DNA from: Amphiduros pacificus
Taxonomy: Eukaryota > Annelida > Polychaeta > Phyllodocida > Hesionidae
Length of the DNA: 64,000 bases
Assembly: GCA_949316495.1 (NCBI GenBank)
Contig: OX439011.1
Location: 19,497,995 to 19,561,994 of the forward strand
Reading direction: 5' to 3'
Below the pieces are notes generated by a model. That model made no database searches, had not been told where the DNA came from, and was given only the letters and a program-made list of their open reading frames with translations. This document shows, piece after piece, positions 23,406-36,599 of this stretch; position 1 is the stretch's first letter, and every line of letters starts with the position of its first letter. A program made the translations under genes and the position numbers.

Positions 23406-24416
23406 TAAAAATGATTGCCAAACTTCTGCCTGGTGAAGATGATTGGATTATCTAAGTCTATTTTATTTATGATTCCCTGGCATCCTGTTCAAACTTCCCC
23501 TTTGATTTTCCTCAAACTTATCCAAGCTTTCCTACTGGCTCCAATATCATGCATCATCTCAACCTAGACCCAAATAATGTTTAAGGACTGGATGTGACTA
23601 TAGCCTTGAAGGAGGAGTTGTGCTGAGCTTTGCCAGTCTAGATGCTTGAGATTATTTATGATGCTTGAAAGCATGGCTGTGATTTGCCAGAATCTCACTA
23701 TATTAGCAGTTTTCTCATTGGCCAAATGTTCTGACCAATCGATCACATTTGTGTGCGTAGATGGATTGTGTGAGTGTTGATGATTCAACCAATCAGTCTA
23801 GGGTATAAAATTGCAAACGTGAACATGAACTTACTCTAAGTACTATTACTCTAAGATGGGATTGACCAATCAGAACATAAATATTCTGGCAGTGATGGGC
23901 CGTGTGTAATGCCCAAATCAGTCTCATTTCCAACCAATAGGATTGAGACAAATCCAGCGTCTACCCTGTGTATATGAGGCAATGTTACTGCCATAGAAAG
24001 ATAATTATAGATTATAGACTGGTCGCCGCCTTTATCATCTGTTTGGTATTCTGACCAGTCAAATTTCACACACCTCTGTCCTTGTGACAAACAAGCAGCC
24101 CCAGGCATTGGCTAACCTTGCACTGCTTCCTGTTGACCTAGTTAACAGTTGGAACCAGACATGTATGTGGTCAAGCATAAAAGTAACAAACTGAGTTATG
24201 GGTAGATATTGTGTGAGCATAATGTGTCACGCTTAGGGTATGCGTGACTATGTAGAGTCCTGCAAACAGAGACCATGACCATCATATGGCTATGATTGTG
24301 AGACCAAATTGGGCCACGCTAATGTGTGACAATATAGATGTTTGGATGAAACTGTTTAATGTTGTCTGACTCTAAATTTTGCAAACATTATTTCACTAAT
24401 GGCTGCCATGGTTGGT

Positions 24417-24490
24417 TCTGTGTTACTCTCCATAGCAGAGCCAGGATTTATACCTAGTAGTATGTGACTCTACCTCGCCATGCAGAGTAG
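24417..24490 (+). repeat. Dispersed repeat, inverted relative to 27068-27140
   Basis: Shares tctccatagcagagccagga and ctctacctcgccatgcagag with the reverse complement of 27068-27140, with a short insertion between the two blocks. Confidence 0.55.
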
Positions 24491-25664
24491 TTCTGTGTTA
24501 TTGAAATTCTATTCAAGATTTATTTCAAAATCACAAATCTTGTCACAAGATGTCTAACATTACTGGATCATTAAAATTGTGATATGTTCTTTAAAACAGC
24601 CATCTTTTAATTTGTACTTTTTAGAGACAGATTTTTTATATTCTGATTTCTCAACCTGCCAGAAATATGTTTTTTTTATAAAAGACTGGTGTATGCATTA
24701 CATAATTGTATTGGAAATGGTCTAGCTGAAGACTACACATCTGATTAGAAAAACATAATCAGCTTGAATGTTTGCTCCTGTCACAAGCTTCTGAAGATCA
24801 TGTAAACATATTATGAAACTTTTCAAATATTTGATATTGTTCAGCTGGCTTCTTGTTGAACACTCCTTTAGGTAAACAAATGCACCAATACATACATGCA
24901 CTAAAATACACTCCGAGAAGAAAACATCCATTCCAAATATCAAAATTGATATTTTTCAAAATTTTTAAAAATAAATTAAATATCTAATGCATGTTTGGAT
25001 TGGTCAAAATAATCATCTGCCAAAGTCTGCTCTGGGAAAGGATTTAAATAATCATTTATGAAACAATTTGCAGGCATTTCCAGAAAATGTTCAGAAACAT
25101 TTAATTTCCAAAAAAAAGCAATGATACTGAATGGAGGGAGAAGAAATGATTGGTTATTTCAAAATGGCGAGTCGTTGTTTTAGCCTACTTTTTGACTGGA
25201 ATATCTTTACTGTTTAAAAACGTACATTATTGGAAATAATACTAAACACATTTAAGGACTGCACAGAAGACACAGTACATGTAGGTGTAAACTAGGCTTT
25301 GTTTTGTATGGGAAAATATGATATGCTGCAAAACCAAGAGCCCAAGTCGAGACAGTTTAAAAAGTGTTGACAATGGCACATGTCACAACGTCGGCACTTA
25401 TATCATAATATCAATTGTAGCTTGGTAGACAGTAATATGTACCACCTTCCGGTGAGACAAAATAAGACAATCTCATTAACGTGATAAATTGCACCAATAG
25501 GGGGCACCACAGATGGTTGTGTCACATTTGTAATTCTCGTGGCACAATCGCCTGGAGATTCAAACTGACAGGTCCATGACATTCAGCCTTAAACTGTCCA
25601 CAAGTCATACTCTGCATTGCTGGTGGGTCACTGGCTTCCCAGCTTACTCTGTGGATGTCGGTAT

Positions 25665-25730
25665 TAATAATAATAATAACATTTATATAGCGCTGATACT
25701 AGACAAGTCTGTTCATAGCGCTGTTATGCA
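25665..25730. repeat. (TAA)n plus 'acatttatatagcgct' retroposon-like end
   Basis: A run of taataataataataac is joined to atttatatagcgctgatact, with a second tagcgctgtta downstream. This combination is common at ends of dispersed retroposons in marine invertebrates. Too short to assign a family. Confidence 0.4.
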
Positions 25731-25760
25731 ATTGTATAGTTAGTCGATCTTTACATTACA

Positions 25761-26290
25761 TTGGTAGTATTGCTAATTGTTTAGTCTTCTGCCTCACCCT
25801 TGCGGTCATTGCCCTTTACTGACTTTTTTAAAATTTGAAACACAACGTCCAGCCATTCATGGGAGTCCTGCCCACGAAAATATCATACAACCAGAATCGA
25901 CCAGCCTCAGGTCATGAATTGACCAGCCTCAGGTCATGAGTCGACCAGCCTCAGGTCATGAGTCGACCAGCCTCAGGTCATGAGTCGACCAGCCTCAGGT
26001 CATGAGTCGACCAGCCTCAGGTCATGAATCCACCAGCCTCAGGTCATGAATCCACCAGCCTCAGGTCATATATCCACCAGCCTCAGGTCACAACCTATTA
26101 TCAGTTGGCTAAATGAGAAACTAATCAGAATCTGTATGAATAGTCATTTATTCTTTTACCAATCAGTTCACAGCCAAATTTTTATGAATAGTCATGACTT
26201 GCGGCCAATCCTGTGCACACCTTTTTATCACTGGCAGCAGGGACTGATATAATGGAGAAGTCCTTTTTTGTAGGGTCGTATTAAGTATGT
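25761..26290 (+). repeat. Dispersed element copy 1, interrupted by a 22-bp minisatellite
   Basis: Shares with 31205-31560 the ordered blocks cctctgcc..cattgccc, tgaaatttgtactgcatgtccag-like, atcagttggct, gaatagtcatttattctttt, accaatcagtt and ttttatgaatagtc.tgact. The 22-bp array (25898-26095) sits inside this copy. Confidence 0.6.
25898..26095. repeat. 22-bp minisatellite, about 9 copies
   Basis: The unit is cgaccagcctcaggtcatga plus gt; the last copies change to atccaccagcc. Confidence 0.9.
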
Positions 26291-26317
26291 TCAGTTTAGA
26301 GAGAGACCAAAGGAGGT

Positions 26318-26622
26318 CATACATGGCAAGTTAAGAGGTCATGCATGGCAAGTTGAGAGGTCATGCATGGCAAGTTGAGAGGTCATGCATGGCAAGTTGG
26401 GAGGTCATGCATGGCAAGTTGAGAGGTCATGCATGGTAAATTGAGAGGTCATGCATGGCAAGTTGAGAGGTCATGAATGGCAATTTGGGAGGTCATGCAT
26501 GGCAAGTTGAGAGGTCATGCATGGCAAGTTGAGAGGTCATGCATGGCAAGTTGAGAGGTCACGCATGGCAAGTTGAGAGGTCACGCATGGCAAGTTGAGA
26601 GGTCACGCATGGCAAGTTGAGA
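26318..26622. repeat. 22-bp minisatellite, about 14 copies
   Basis: The unit is gaggtcatgcatggcaagtt plus ga. Confidence 0.95.
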
Positions 26623-27067
26623 GTAATCTATAATGTAACAGTGAACCAGCTATCACAATATCTTCTAATGGACAGAGAACAAACTGTGACAACGCCTGGC
26701 TCTTAGAATCCAAAACCATCTCTGAGACATGTGCGCATGCTGGTTTCATAAGTCAAGTCATAAAGGATGGAATATTAATCAGTCAAGGGGATGAACAAAT
26801 AGTGACGTTTTGGTGTGAAAATTAAATATTCTGATTGGCATTGCTGAAGTAAATAGAAATCTAGATTTATTTCTCTCACCCCCATTTATGATTTATTAAT
26901 GGTCTGTCCCCAACCTATGTTGACTGCCTATTTTGTTATTACATTGTACTCACACGTGAATCATAATAATGACACTAATTATCAATGTTATTACATTTGA
27001 CAAAGCATTTGACTCAGTGCCTATTGGTTGCTATTTGTGCTGGGTGAGGTCTTATAGAACTCTCAGT

Positions 27068-27140
27068 TGTGGTCTTACTCTGCATGGCGAGGTAGAGTAC
27101 AATCCTGGATCTGCTATGGAGAATATTATGGTCTGCAGAG
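27068..27140 (-). repeat. Dispersed repeat, inverted copy of 24417-24490
   Basis: Reverse complement shares the cagatccaggat and ctctacctcgccatgcagag blocks with 24417-24490. Confidence 0.55.
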
Positions 27141-27395
27141 TCTGGCATCAGTTGGCTGACTGAGATGGAAACCAATCAGTGCAAAGCAGAATCTTTCATT
27201 TATTATTTCACTAATCAATGCACAACCTGACTTTTATGAATAGTCATGATTTGCCTGCGATCCGGAATGCATCTTTTTACCCTTAATGGCTGGGACTCTG
27301 GAATGCATCTTTTTACCCTCAATGGCTGGGACTCTGGAATGTATCTTTTTACCTTTGATGGTTGGGACTCACAGGAGGTCTTGTTATGAAGGATA
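27140..27395 (+). repeat. Dispersed element copy 3, with a 36-bp triplication inside
   Basis: Shares catcagttggctga, aaccaatcagtg, acttttatgaatagtcatga and ttgc.tgcgatcc with the elements at 25761 and 31205. The segment tctggaatgcatctttttac, continuing to ggctgggac, is repeated three times at about 27260-27370. Confidence 0.6.
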
Positions 27396-27418
27396 ACCAA
27401 CCAAATATGTTACGTTAC

Positions 27419-28786
27419 TACAAGTTATATCTAACCCTGAGTACAGACATACAAGTTATATCTCACCCTGAGTACAGACATACAAGTTATATCTAACCCT
27501 GAGTACAGACATACAAGTTATATCTAACCCTGATTACAGACATACAAGTTATATCTAACCCTGATTACAGACATACAAGTTATATCTAACCCTGAGTACA
27601 GACATACAAGTTATATCTAACCCTGAGTACAGACATACAAGTTATATCTAACCCTGAGTACAGACATACAAGTTATATCTAACCCTGAGTACAGACATAC
27701 AAGTTATATCTAACCCTGAGTACAGACATACAAGTTATATCTAACCCTGAGTACAGACAGACAAGTTATATCTAACCCTGAGTACAGACATACAAGTTAT
27801 ATCTAACCCTGAGTACAGACATACAAGTTATATCTAACCCTGAGTACAGACATACAAGTTATATCTAACCCTGAGTACAGACATACAAGTTATATCTAAC
27901 CCTGATTACAGACATAAAAGTTATATCTAACCCTGATTACAGACATACAAGTTATATCTAACCCTGATTACAGACAGACAAGTTATATCTAACCCTGATT
28001 ACAGACATACAAGTTATATCTAACCCTGATTACAGACATACAAGTTATATCTAACCCTGAGTACAGACATACAAGTTATATCTAACCCTGAGTACAGACA
28101 TACAAGTTATATCTAACCCTGAGTACAGACATACAAGTTATATCTAACCCTGAGTACAGACATACAAGTTATATCTAACCCTGAGTACAGACATACAAGT
28201 TATATCTAACCCTGATTACAGACAGACAAGTTATATCTAACCCTGATTACAGACATAAAAGTTATATCTAACCCTGAGTACAGACATACAAGTTATATCT
28301 AACCCTGATTACAGACATACAAGTTATATCTAACCCTGATTACAGACATACAAGTTATATCTAACCCTGAGTACAGACATACAAGTTATATCTAACCCTG
28401 ATTACAGACATACAAGTTATATCTAACCCTGATTACAGACATACAAGTTATATCTAACCCTGAGTACAGACATACAAGTTATATCTAACCCTGAGTACAG
28501 ACATACAAGTTATATCTAACCCTGATTACAGACATACAAGTTATATCTAACCCTGATTACAGACATACAAGTTATATCTAACCCTGATTACAGACATACA
28601 AGTTATATCTAACCCTGATTACAGACATACAAGTTATATCTAACCCTGATTACAGACATACAAGTTATATCTAACCCTGAGTACAGACATACAAGTTATA
28701 TCTAACCCTGAGTACAGACATACAAGTTATATCTAACCCTGAGTACAGACATACAAGTTATATCTAACCCTGAGTACAGACATACA
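27419..28786. repeat. 31-bp minisatellite, about 44 copies
   Basis: The unit is acaagttatatctaaccctg followed by agtacagacat. The main variant is gagtaca/gattaca. Every unit contains CTAACCCT, a telomere-like octamer. Confidence 0.95.
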
Positions 28787-29319
28787 GTCATAACTCACTT
28801 CCCACATCTATGTTTAGCCTTGAAAAAAAGGCCATTCTTTGTGTGTGAAGGACAAAAGTCAGGCAATTAATAATTGTGAATAGTTTAGCATGGATGACCC
28901 CATATGTTTATATCAACATGTCATGATGTCAGGAGACTCTGATGTCTGAGACACCATTCAATGTTTACTAGCTTGATGGCTTTTTGCCAAATTTAAGTTA
29001 CCTGCCTATTACTTTGGGGCATGTACCAATGAATGATTACCTTACACCCATGTACAATAGGTGTCAGCACTTGTCACAAAACAAATCCCTGTCTTTCTTC
29101 ATGTATTGATCTCAAAAAAGTCAATAGTTTCATTAAGACCTTTATAATTGATATGCCATAGAAGTAAATATGTCATTTATTTTATTGGCAATATGACAAA
29201 AAATCGGAGAGTGAGAAGTCTAATATAAAGTATAAAGTTACATTTATTTTACAAAAATTAAAATATCTTTCCAAGTTTCAAATATACCGGTAGACAGGGT
29301 TCACAGTTGCACTGGTTAC

Positions 29320-29632
29320 ACTGCATTGCACTGGCTACAGATTGTTGCACAAGCTACACCTTATTGCACAGGTTACACTCTATTACACTGGCTACAGTTT
29401 ATTGCACAGGCTACACTATTGCACAGGCTACACTCTATTGCACAGGCTACACTCTATTGCACATTCTGCACCTTGTTGCACATTCTGCACCTTATTGTAC
29501 ATTCTGCACCTTGTTGCATATTCTGCACATTGTTGCACATTTTGCACATTATTGCACATTTTGCACCTTATTGCACATTCTGCACCTTGTTGCACATTCT
29601 GCACATTATTGCATTCTGCACCTTGTTTCACT
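29320..29632. repeat. 19-bp minisatellite, about 16 copies
   Basis: Starts as caggctacactctattgca and shifts gradually to cattctgcaccttgttgca; the two sub-families share the 19-bp period. Confidence 0.9.
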
Positions 29633-30539
29633 CAGAAGAGAGGGGACCACAAACCCCCGTGCTAATCATGAAATTTTTCTGTACTTATCATGACTTTCTG
29701 TCTCAAACTGCTTCGATGTTGAGAAGCATATGACTGCATAGACATATAATTTTTGCCACATTTTTTGTGAATCCATGGTTGATGGAAATGTAGGCACATA
29801 AATCTTGAAATTTGTTCGACTTGGAGGTTTGTTTTGTCAGGATGTGAAGGTCAAGGTCACAAATAATGTCATAATGGTCAAACAATTGTTTGCATGTTCA
29901 CAGAGGTCAAATTTCACATCATTAATGGCATTGACCTTGAAAGGAATTTACTTAAAACATAGACCAATGCCCTGAGACCTGTCTTGACAATCACCTTTTT
30001 GTGATGTTTCTGCTGCATTATATTGAAATTTATGTCATGATAACCATAAATATAATCAGTTCAATCCAGACAACTATTCGGTCACACACCACAGACCAGA
30101 GTAGGTCACATATAAGTTCATGTGTCAACTGTTGCATGGAATTCTTCTGTCACTCATACATTATTCTAGGTCCACTTTGGGCAAATTCGGCCCTGCTTGA
30201 CTTCATTTGGTCACTTTTACGTGTGACCCTATAGATGTCTGGCTCTGACTGATAATATATGTGAGTGGGGCAGTGCAACAAGCATTGGCCTCCCAGATCT
30301 ATTCTAAGGTTAAAGATATGGAACCGTTTTTCACTTGGCATTTGAGGAGTGTAAAATATTGCCCAGAGTTAAGGTTAAGTGGTCGTATCTCTTTGCGGTA
30401 GCAGCTTACTCCTCACAGAGGGCGCTGCTAGTTGTGCCGCTCACACCTGTGATCATGAACAACACCCACAGGGCACGCCATAAGAGTCCCCCAAAACATC
30501 CCCACAACTGACCTTCCTGTGAAATAAGGTGGCCACCTG

Positions 30540-30735
30540 GTGGGAATGTGGGAAGGGTAAGGAAATGAGGGGGAGAGGAGAGAGGGGAGGGGGAGGTGGG
30601 GGAGGTGGGGGAGAGGGAAGATTTATAGATTTGGGGTTGGGGTGGGGGTAGGCTGCTGTGGAGGGGTGCTGTGACAGAGGGGTGCTGTGACAGTGGGGTG
30701 CTGTGGAGGGGTGTTGTGACAGTGGAGTGGGGGAA
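30540..30735. repeat. G-rich low-complexity tract and gaggggtgctgtgaca repeats
   Basis: A purine-rich GGGGA tract (30545-30620) is followed by about four imperfect 16-18-bp copies. Confidence 0.7.
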
Positions 30736-31204
30736 GGTATTGTGGTGCCATTATTAGGAAAACATTAAGGACAGCGAAGTTACAGACTGAAAGACAGGGG
30801 CTCATTTTATGAGATTAACAAGTGAGAAAATGACACATTCAGTGACAAAATATTAAAACAAAGATAAAAAAAATGCATCATCTCATATATCTTGAGATTC
30901 CTTCACTTTAATTTTCAATAAAGCTTCTTTGATTTATTCAGCAGAGGTGTTAGTCAGAGCATAGTTCAGATACTTGCGCCTTCACTCCCTCCCACAGACA
31001 GGTCTTACTTTCCCTGGCTCAGAACAACCCCAGGCAGACCATGCTGTGTCCATGGTAAACTTACAACTCTTGAGGAAAAAAAAACAAAATGTAGAATTTG
31101 TCTCATTTGCACATCTAATCCTCTTGTTCTCACGATTATCTCACCCTCATCTTTGATATCAAATCGTTTTATGTACTCTTCATAATGTCAGTAATAATAA
31201 TACC

Positions 31205-31560
31205 AGCCATTCATTCTTCTTATTACCTCTGCCCTCATTGCCCCGTATCTTGCTATTCAATATTCTTACGACCTCTGCCTTCATTGCCCTTTATTGACAT
31301 TGTTTGAAATTTGTACTGCATGTCCAGTCACGCCCACCCAAACATCCTAGAATCAGAATTGATCAACAGGTTACCACCTACGATCAGTGGGCTGAGAAGC
31401 TGACCAATCCGAATAAAACAAAATCTGCACGAAGAGTCATTTACTCTTTCACCAATCAGTTCGCAACCAGACTTTTATGAATAGTCCTGACTTGCAGCTG
31501 ATCCTGTGTGTACGTTTCTATTTTTCATGGCAGGGACCAATATGAGTGACAAGTCCTGTT
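31205..31560 (+). repeat. Dispersed element copy 2, immediately upstream of a 42-bp array
   Basis: Most complete copy of the family also seen at 25761-26290, 27140-27395 and in part at 35740-35800. Its last phrase, ggcagggaccaatatgagtg, is the first unit of the array that follows. Confidence 0.6.
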
Positions 31561-32543
31561 TAGGAGGGTAGGCAGGGACTGATATGAGAGACAAGTCCTT
31601 TTTAGGAGGGTAGGCAGGGACTGATATGAGAGAGAAGTCCTGCCTGTTTAGGAGGGTAGGCAGGGACTGGTATGAGAGACAAGTCCTGTTTAGGAGGGCA
31701 GGCAGGGACTGGTATGAGAGACAAGTCCTGTTCAGGAGGGTAGGCAGGGACTGGTATGAGAGACAAGTCCTTTTTAGGAGGGTAGGCAGGGACTGGTATG
31801 AGAGACAAGTCCTGTTCAGGAGGGTAGGCAGGCACTGGTATGAGAGACAAGTCCTGTTTAGGAGGGTAGGCAGGCACTGATATGAGAGACAAGTCCTGTT
31901 TAGGACGGTAGGCAGGGACTGGTATGAGAGACAAGTCCTGTTCAGGAGGGTAGGCAGGGACTGGTATGAGAGACAAGTCCTGTTTAGGACAGTAGGCAGG
32001 GACTGATATGAGAGAGAAGTCCTGTTTAGGAGGGTATGCAGGGACTGGTATGAGAGACAAGTCCTGTTTAGGACGGTAGGCAGGGACTGATATGAGAGAC
32101 AAGTCCTGTTCAGGAGGGTAGGCAGGCACTGGTATGAGAGACAAGTCCTTTTTAGGAGGGTAGGCAGGGACTGGTATGAGAGACAAGTCCTTTTTAGGAG
32201 GGTAGGCAGGCACTGATATGAGTGACAAGTCCTTTTTAGGAGGGTAGGCAGGCACTGATATGAGTGACAAGTCCTGTTTAAGAGGGTAGGCAGGGACTGG
32301 TATGAGAGACAAGTCCTGTTTAGGAGGGTAGGCAGGCACTGATATGAGAGAGAAGTCCTGTTTAGGAGGTAGGCAGGGACTGATATGAGAGACAAGTCCT
32401 GTTGAGGAGGGCAGGCAGGGACTGATAGGAGAGACAAGTCCTGTTTAGGAGGGTAGGCAGGCACTAATATGAGTGACAAGTTCTGTAATTTGAGAGTAGG
32501 TAGGGACTGATATGAGTGACAAGTCCTGTTTAGGAGGGTAGTG
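31540..32543. repeat. 42-bp minisatellite, about 24 copies
   Basis: The unit is cagggactggtatgagagac, then aagtcctgtttaggagggta, then gg. It appears to have grown out of the 3' end of the dispersed element (31525-31560). The 14-codon period creates long minus-strand frames that are not genes. Confidence 0.95.
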
Positions 32544-33529
32544 TTTGTATTTTTAGACAACGCTCTTCTTCACAATCAAATTGTTTATACATTCTCTTTT
32601 CAATTTTCATGATAATAACTTGTTTTATTAAAGACTTCACAAGAATTGACACAATCATTCTCGCCACCATTCCTAAGAATGGTTAAGATAAATATTGGGG
32701 GATTATCAGCCGGATAATCTCCCTTTGCTTATCCTTGTTTACACATGATAATCCCTAAAGCAACACATCATGTTGTAGCACAATGCTCAGCAATTCATCG
32801 GGAAATCGGACCAAGGGACTTGTTTTTAATTATATACATATAAGTGTAAATTTTTAATTAAAAATATTTTGTTCAGTACATGTCAAGTAATTGGCCCATA
32901 TGCCAAATAATTGGCCCATTCAGGTAAGCATGGGCTGCATTGTGACCCGCAAACTTCTAGGGCCTGTGCTATTGTATTCAAAATTCAAAATAAAAATAAA
33001 GTTATTCATGACGTATGATGTATTTAAATTGTGATCAATACTGACTGTATATCTTGTTGCTAAATGCGGAGCACAACCTCTGAACCATGGCAATGATGTG
33101 ACAAACATAACCATTAAAGAGCTTTATGGGAAATCAGGACAAAAGGGAATTTTCAGACTGAATAAAACTTTGGATCATCATTCTATATATTGAAATTTAA
33201 CTTCATGATGATTTGTGCCTATTCTTGAATTGTTGGTAACGATTCCTCCCTGATCTGATCAAACTCCACCAGAAGGCGACGTGGTGAACAGGCCGCGACA
33301 TTAAGGTGAAATTGATGGGAACGCCATAGTAGTGTATTTATTTATACCCATTAAAATATTAACATATTGGGCTAGGATGCATCCAGAACTCTTTGTATTT
33401 ACATTAATGAAGATATAAATTTTTTTATCTTATATCATCTACTGGCCCACCAGGCCAATGAATTCCATGATGCACTGGCCCAGAAGCCAAAAAAGAATTT
33501 CGGCAAGCGGGTCAGTGCTGATGTTGCCA

Positions 33530-33700
33530 ACCTTTCCCTGATTTAAGTGACTATGATATGCCAACCTTTCCCTGATTTAAGTGACTATGATAAGCCAACC
33601 TTTCCCTGATTTAAGTGACGAGAATGAGCCAACCTTTCCCTGATTTAAGTGACAAGAATATGCCAATCTTTCCCTGATTTAAGTGACTATAATAAGCCAA
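33530..33700. repeat. 34-bp minisatellite, about 5-6 copies
   Basis: The unit is gccaacctttccctgattta followed by agtgactatgatat. It ends about 150 bp downstream of first exon C. Confidence 0.9.
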
Positions 33701-33857
33701 CCTTTCCCAGCATTTCGAAATCATTTACTTCATCTCATAATGGAATCACATCAGTCGCGACATTTATAGTTGTCTGGTTATTGCAAGTTACAAATTCTAT
33801 TTCCATGTGCTCGTGGTAAAGCACTGTACGGGGCACTTATTCTGTTGACATTCTTAC

Positions 33858-34053
33858 CTCTATATTTATGTCTGTGAGACTCGCGATCTTTTTGACGAGT
33901 AGCTGCTTCCCTGCGGTGGGAACAACTGCCTTCCAAAGGATCCTGGGTATTTTTTATATCCTCATCTTTGACTAGACTGTTTTGTAAAGAGTCCATTGTT
34001 TTCTCTTTAGTTGTAAAGTCCACAGAGTTTGCAATACTTTCATCCATTTCCAT
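33858..34053 (-). CDS. PDE1: PDE1 alternative first exon C (65 aa)
   Basis: The first ATG after an in-frame TAA (about 34095) is at 34053 in context CCCATGG. The donor AGAG|GTAAGAA is strong and leaves phase 1, exactly what the acceptor of exon 14455-14520 needs. The peptide is MEMDESIANSVDFTTKEKTM, then DSLQNSLVKDEDIKNTQDPL, then EGSCSHRREAATRQKDRESH and RHKYR. It is acidic at the start and strongly basic at the end, without a signal peptide or known domain, so probably a cytosolic isoform. The promoter should lie above 34053, but I see no clear TATA box. The exon is supported by upstream stop, start context, donor and phase, not by homology. Confidence 0.6.
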
Positions 34054-36430
34054 GGGAAAAGACCTCAATGTGTCAATTAAAAAAGCATCTATCTCCAGTT
34101 ACTTCTCTCTGTCTCCTTAGAATCTGATAACATCCAGATGCTCTGTCTGGCAAAGTGCTGATTTGATGCTTATATTGGACAAATATCATCAAAATCGGCC
34201 GGTTTTTACCAAATCATCTGACGATATAAATGAAGTTCCAAATGTGATGCTTGCAAAGACTGAAAATCACCAAAAACTGGATTTTTTTTTTACCAAATCA
34301 TCTGACTAAATAAATGATTATGAAATAACATATTTAATTGAAGTCCTGTGAAATGGAAAAAATTATGTATATTTATATGTATATATGAATCCCTGCGCTT
34401 GTTGCATGACCTCAGTTTCTCACTGAAGTAATGCTGAGTCAGTGTGACAGTGTGACGGTGTGTTACCCACACACCTGTGTGTGCCTTGCCCACAGGTGTG
34501 TGTTTCTGCACCTTGATCCAGATCTAATTAAGAATTTAATGAACATTATTAAGTAAAGTGTGACCCTCACGTTGCTAATTGCCACGGATTCTATTATCAC
34601 TCCTTACATCTTTATCTGACAAGTACAATAAGTTTGTATTAATAATAGGTGAACATAAAACAAATAAAATTTCTTGGACTAAGAAATGAATATTAAAATA
34701 TTTATCACACTGGAATATATTTCCTCAGTAAATTATGCACAGATTATCTTCAGGTTATCCTTATATTTTTATTATTAATTCCAATTATAAGAATATTCAA
34801 ATATGTATCACACTTGTATATATTTCCTCCATTGATAATCTTCAGATTATCTTCAGACCATCTCTAGACCATCTTTAGACCATCTTTAGACCATCTTTAG
34901 ACCATCTTTGGGATATCCTCTGATTTAAATATCATTTCCAATCATAAGAATATTCAAATATCTATCATACTGGTCTATATTTTCTTCACAGATTATCTTC
35001 AGATTATCCTCAGATTATAATATTAATCCCAATCCTAACTTATTTTCATTGTTTCATACTGTCCTGAAGGTGTGATTCCTTATAACACATGCTTGAATTA
35101 TTAAAACCTCATTCGATATCGTGATTCCTAAAATCAGAAATGAAACTGTATTGATCCCACAGGTAAATATGACGGATATATGTGTCTCCGCGCAAACATG
35201 AATAGCTAATTTGACTGGTTGCCACCTTTAAATGTTTGTGGTGTAAACGCCTTCAAGAATCTTGTTACGACTTTGAAGAAATGTGAGAGGCTAGTTTAAA
35301 TGTATATTTGGTCTTCATGTTATTCTGATTGTAACAGATCATGAAACCTAAGAGACCTTCAAATTGGACAACCCTTTGACTGCAAAGGTAATTATAATCT
35401 TTCCCTAAACATTTAGCAAAATGTATATTGCACTAAGGCCAAAATAAATAATAATCTTGTTTCCCATAATGTGCCCTGAAAAAGTAAGATAGATAGATTT
35501 TTATTTTCACTTAATTTTTCTATTTTTTTTAAGTGACCAAATGTATTGAGAATGGATATATATATATGACAATACCTCTGTAACACTATATTAATGAACT
35601 ATAACCAAAACTTTGTCACTTTGTCATGACTGAGAAAGTAAAAAAAATCTTACAATAGGTAGGTGCTTCTTTTTTTCAAGCCTAATCAAATATACAAGAT
35701 ATCAACAACACTCGGTACAATTTGGTAGTCATTCAATCTTCTCATTACCTCTGCCATTATTGTCTTATATTTGATATCATTCAAAATTTGTTTTATTTGT
35801 GAAAGTAAATAAAACATGGTGTCTCTTTGTCTGTCAATATTGCTTCAAAATCTTTTCAGGGTCTAATACGTAATGTAAGTTTTAAAAAAAAATCAGTCTG
35901 CAAAGTGAAAAATTGCTGAATAACAGTTTATGAAATTGTTAGCTTTGGAATTTAAAATATTTGATTTAAGAAAAAAAAAAAAAAAAACAACAACAAAAAA
36001 CAACAACAAAAAACACATGGCCACAAGGACAAATTTCCATATTTTCCCCCCAGATTCTTGATGTTTTTTTTTATCATGGCCTGAAATAATTCTTGATTTT
36101 TGTAACTCTGATAAACCACACGGCAACATTTTTTCGCAACAAATAAAACATTCCTGGTTTCATATTAAACATTATTGCGAATGAGCTCACAGATTCAACC
36201 AGTTTTATGATCTTAATATGTGCACTAGAAGGGGTACATTAATGTTCCTATTTGTACATAAGCAGGCAGTATATTGACAATAGCTATGATCACAACTAAA
36301 TGAGTAATGGCATTTCTGATCTTACAGACATGTCATCCATGTCCTAGTTCTCAACCAATACCTCGGTAACACCATAAGCTACAAATCTATTGATCTTCTC
36401 TGCCTTTGCCAAGAAAAATCTGTACAGAAT
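34054..36430. other. Upstream flank of exon C / intron, no gene seen
   Basis: AT-rich with a small 11-bp repeat (ccatctttaga, 34845-34915), a partial dispersed element (35740-35800) and an A-rich run (35970-36015). Confidence 0.5.
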
Positions 36431-36599
36431 ACTGACCTTTATCTTATGGTCACCCTGTGGCAATATTGAGATGAGTGTGTATTGAGAAGAGTGAGTCGCG
36501 TCAGAATGGTAACCATTTTAAATTGATACAGCAACAAAACCATGAAATAAAGTAAAAGGACGCAGACAGTCTGAAGAACAAGGCTCAAGAACAGCCACA

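Larger units (their letters stand above)
14521..33857 (-). other. Large PDE1 intron (common exon 2 up to first exon C)
   Basis: About 19 kb of intron shared by all isoforms. Besides the listed repeats I see nothing coding in 15810-17580, 19850-21700, 21760-23200, 23790-24100, 28800-29300, 29960-30540 and 32550-33520. These are AT-rich unique or faint dispersed-repeat sequence. Confidence 0.55.

Noticed and set aside
26969-27163. FDKAFDSVP peptide resembling a LINE reverse-transcriptase motif
   Set aside because: Only about nine residues match; the flanking residues do not continue the domain and no other RT motifs occur nearby.
29307-29733. Three overlapping forward frames rich in Leu-His-Cys
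   Set aside because: 19-bp minisatellite translated in three frames.
31475-32560. 361-codon minus-strand frame
   Set aside because: Product of the 42-bp minisatellite, not a repeat protein: other frames and the opposite strand are also open.
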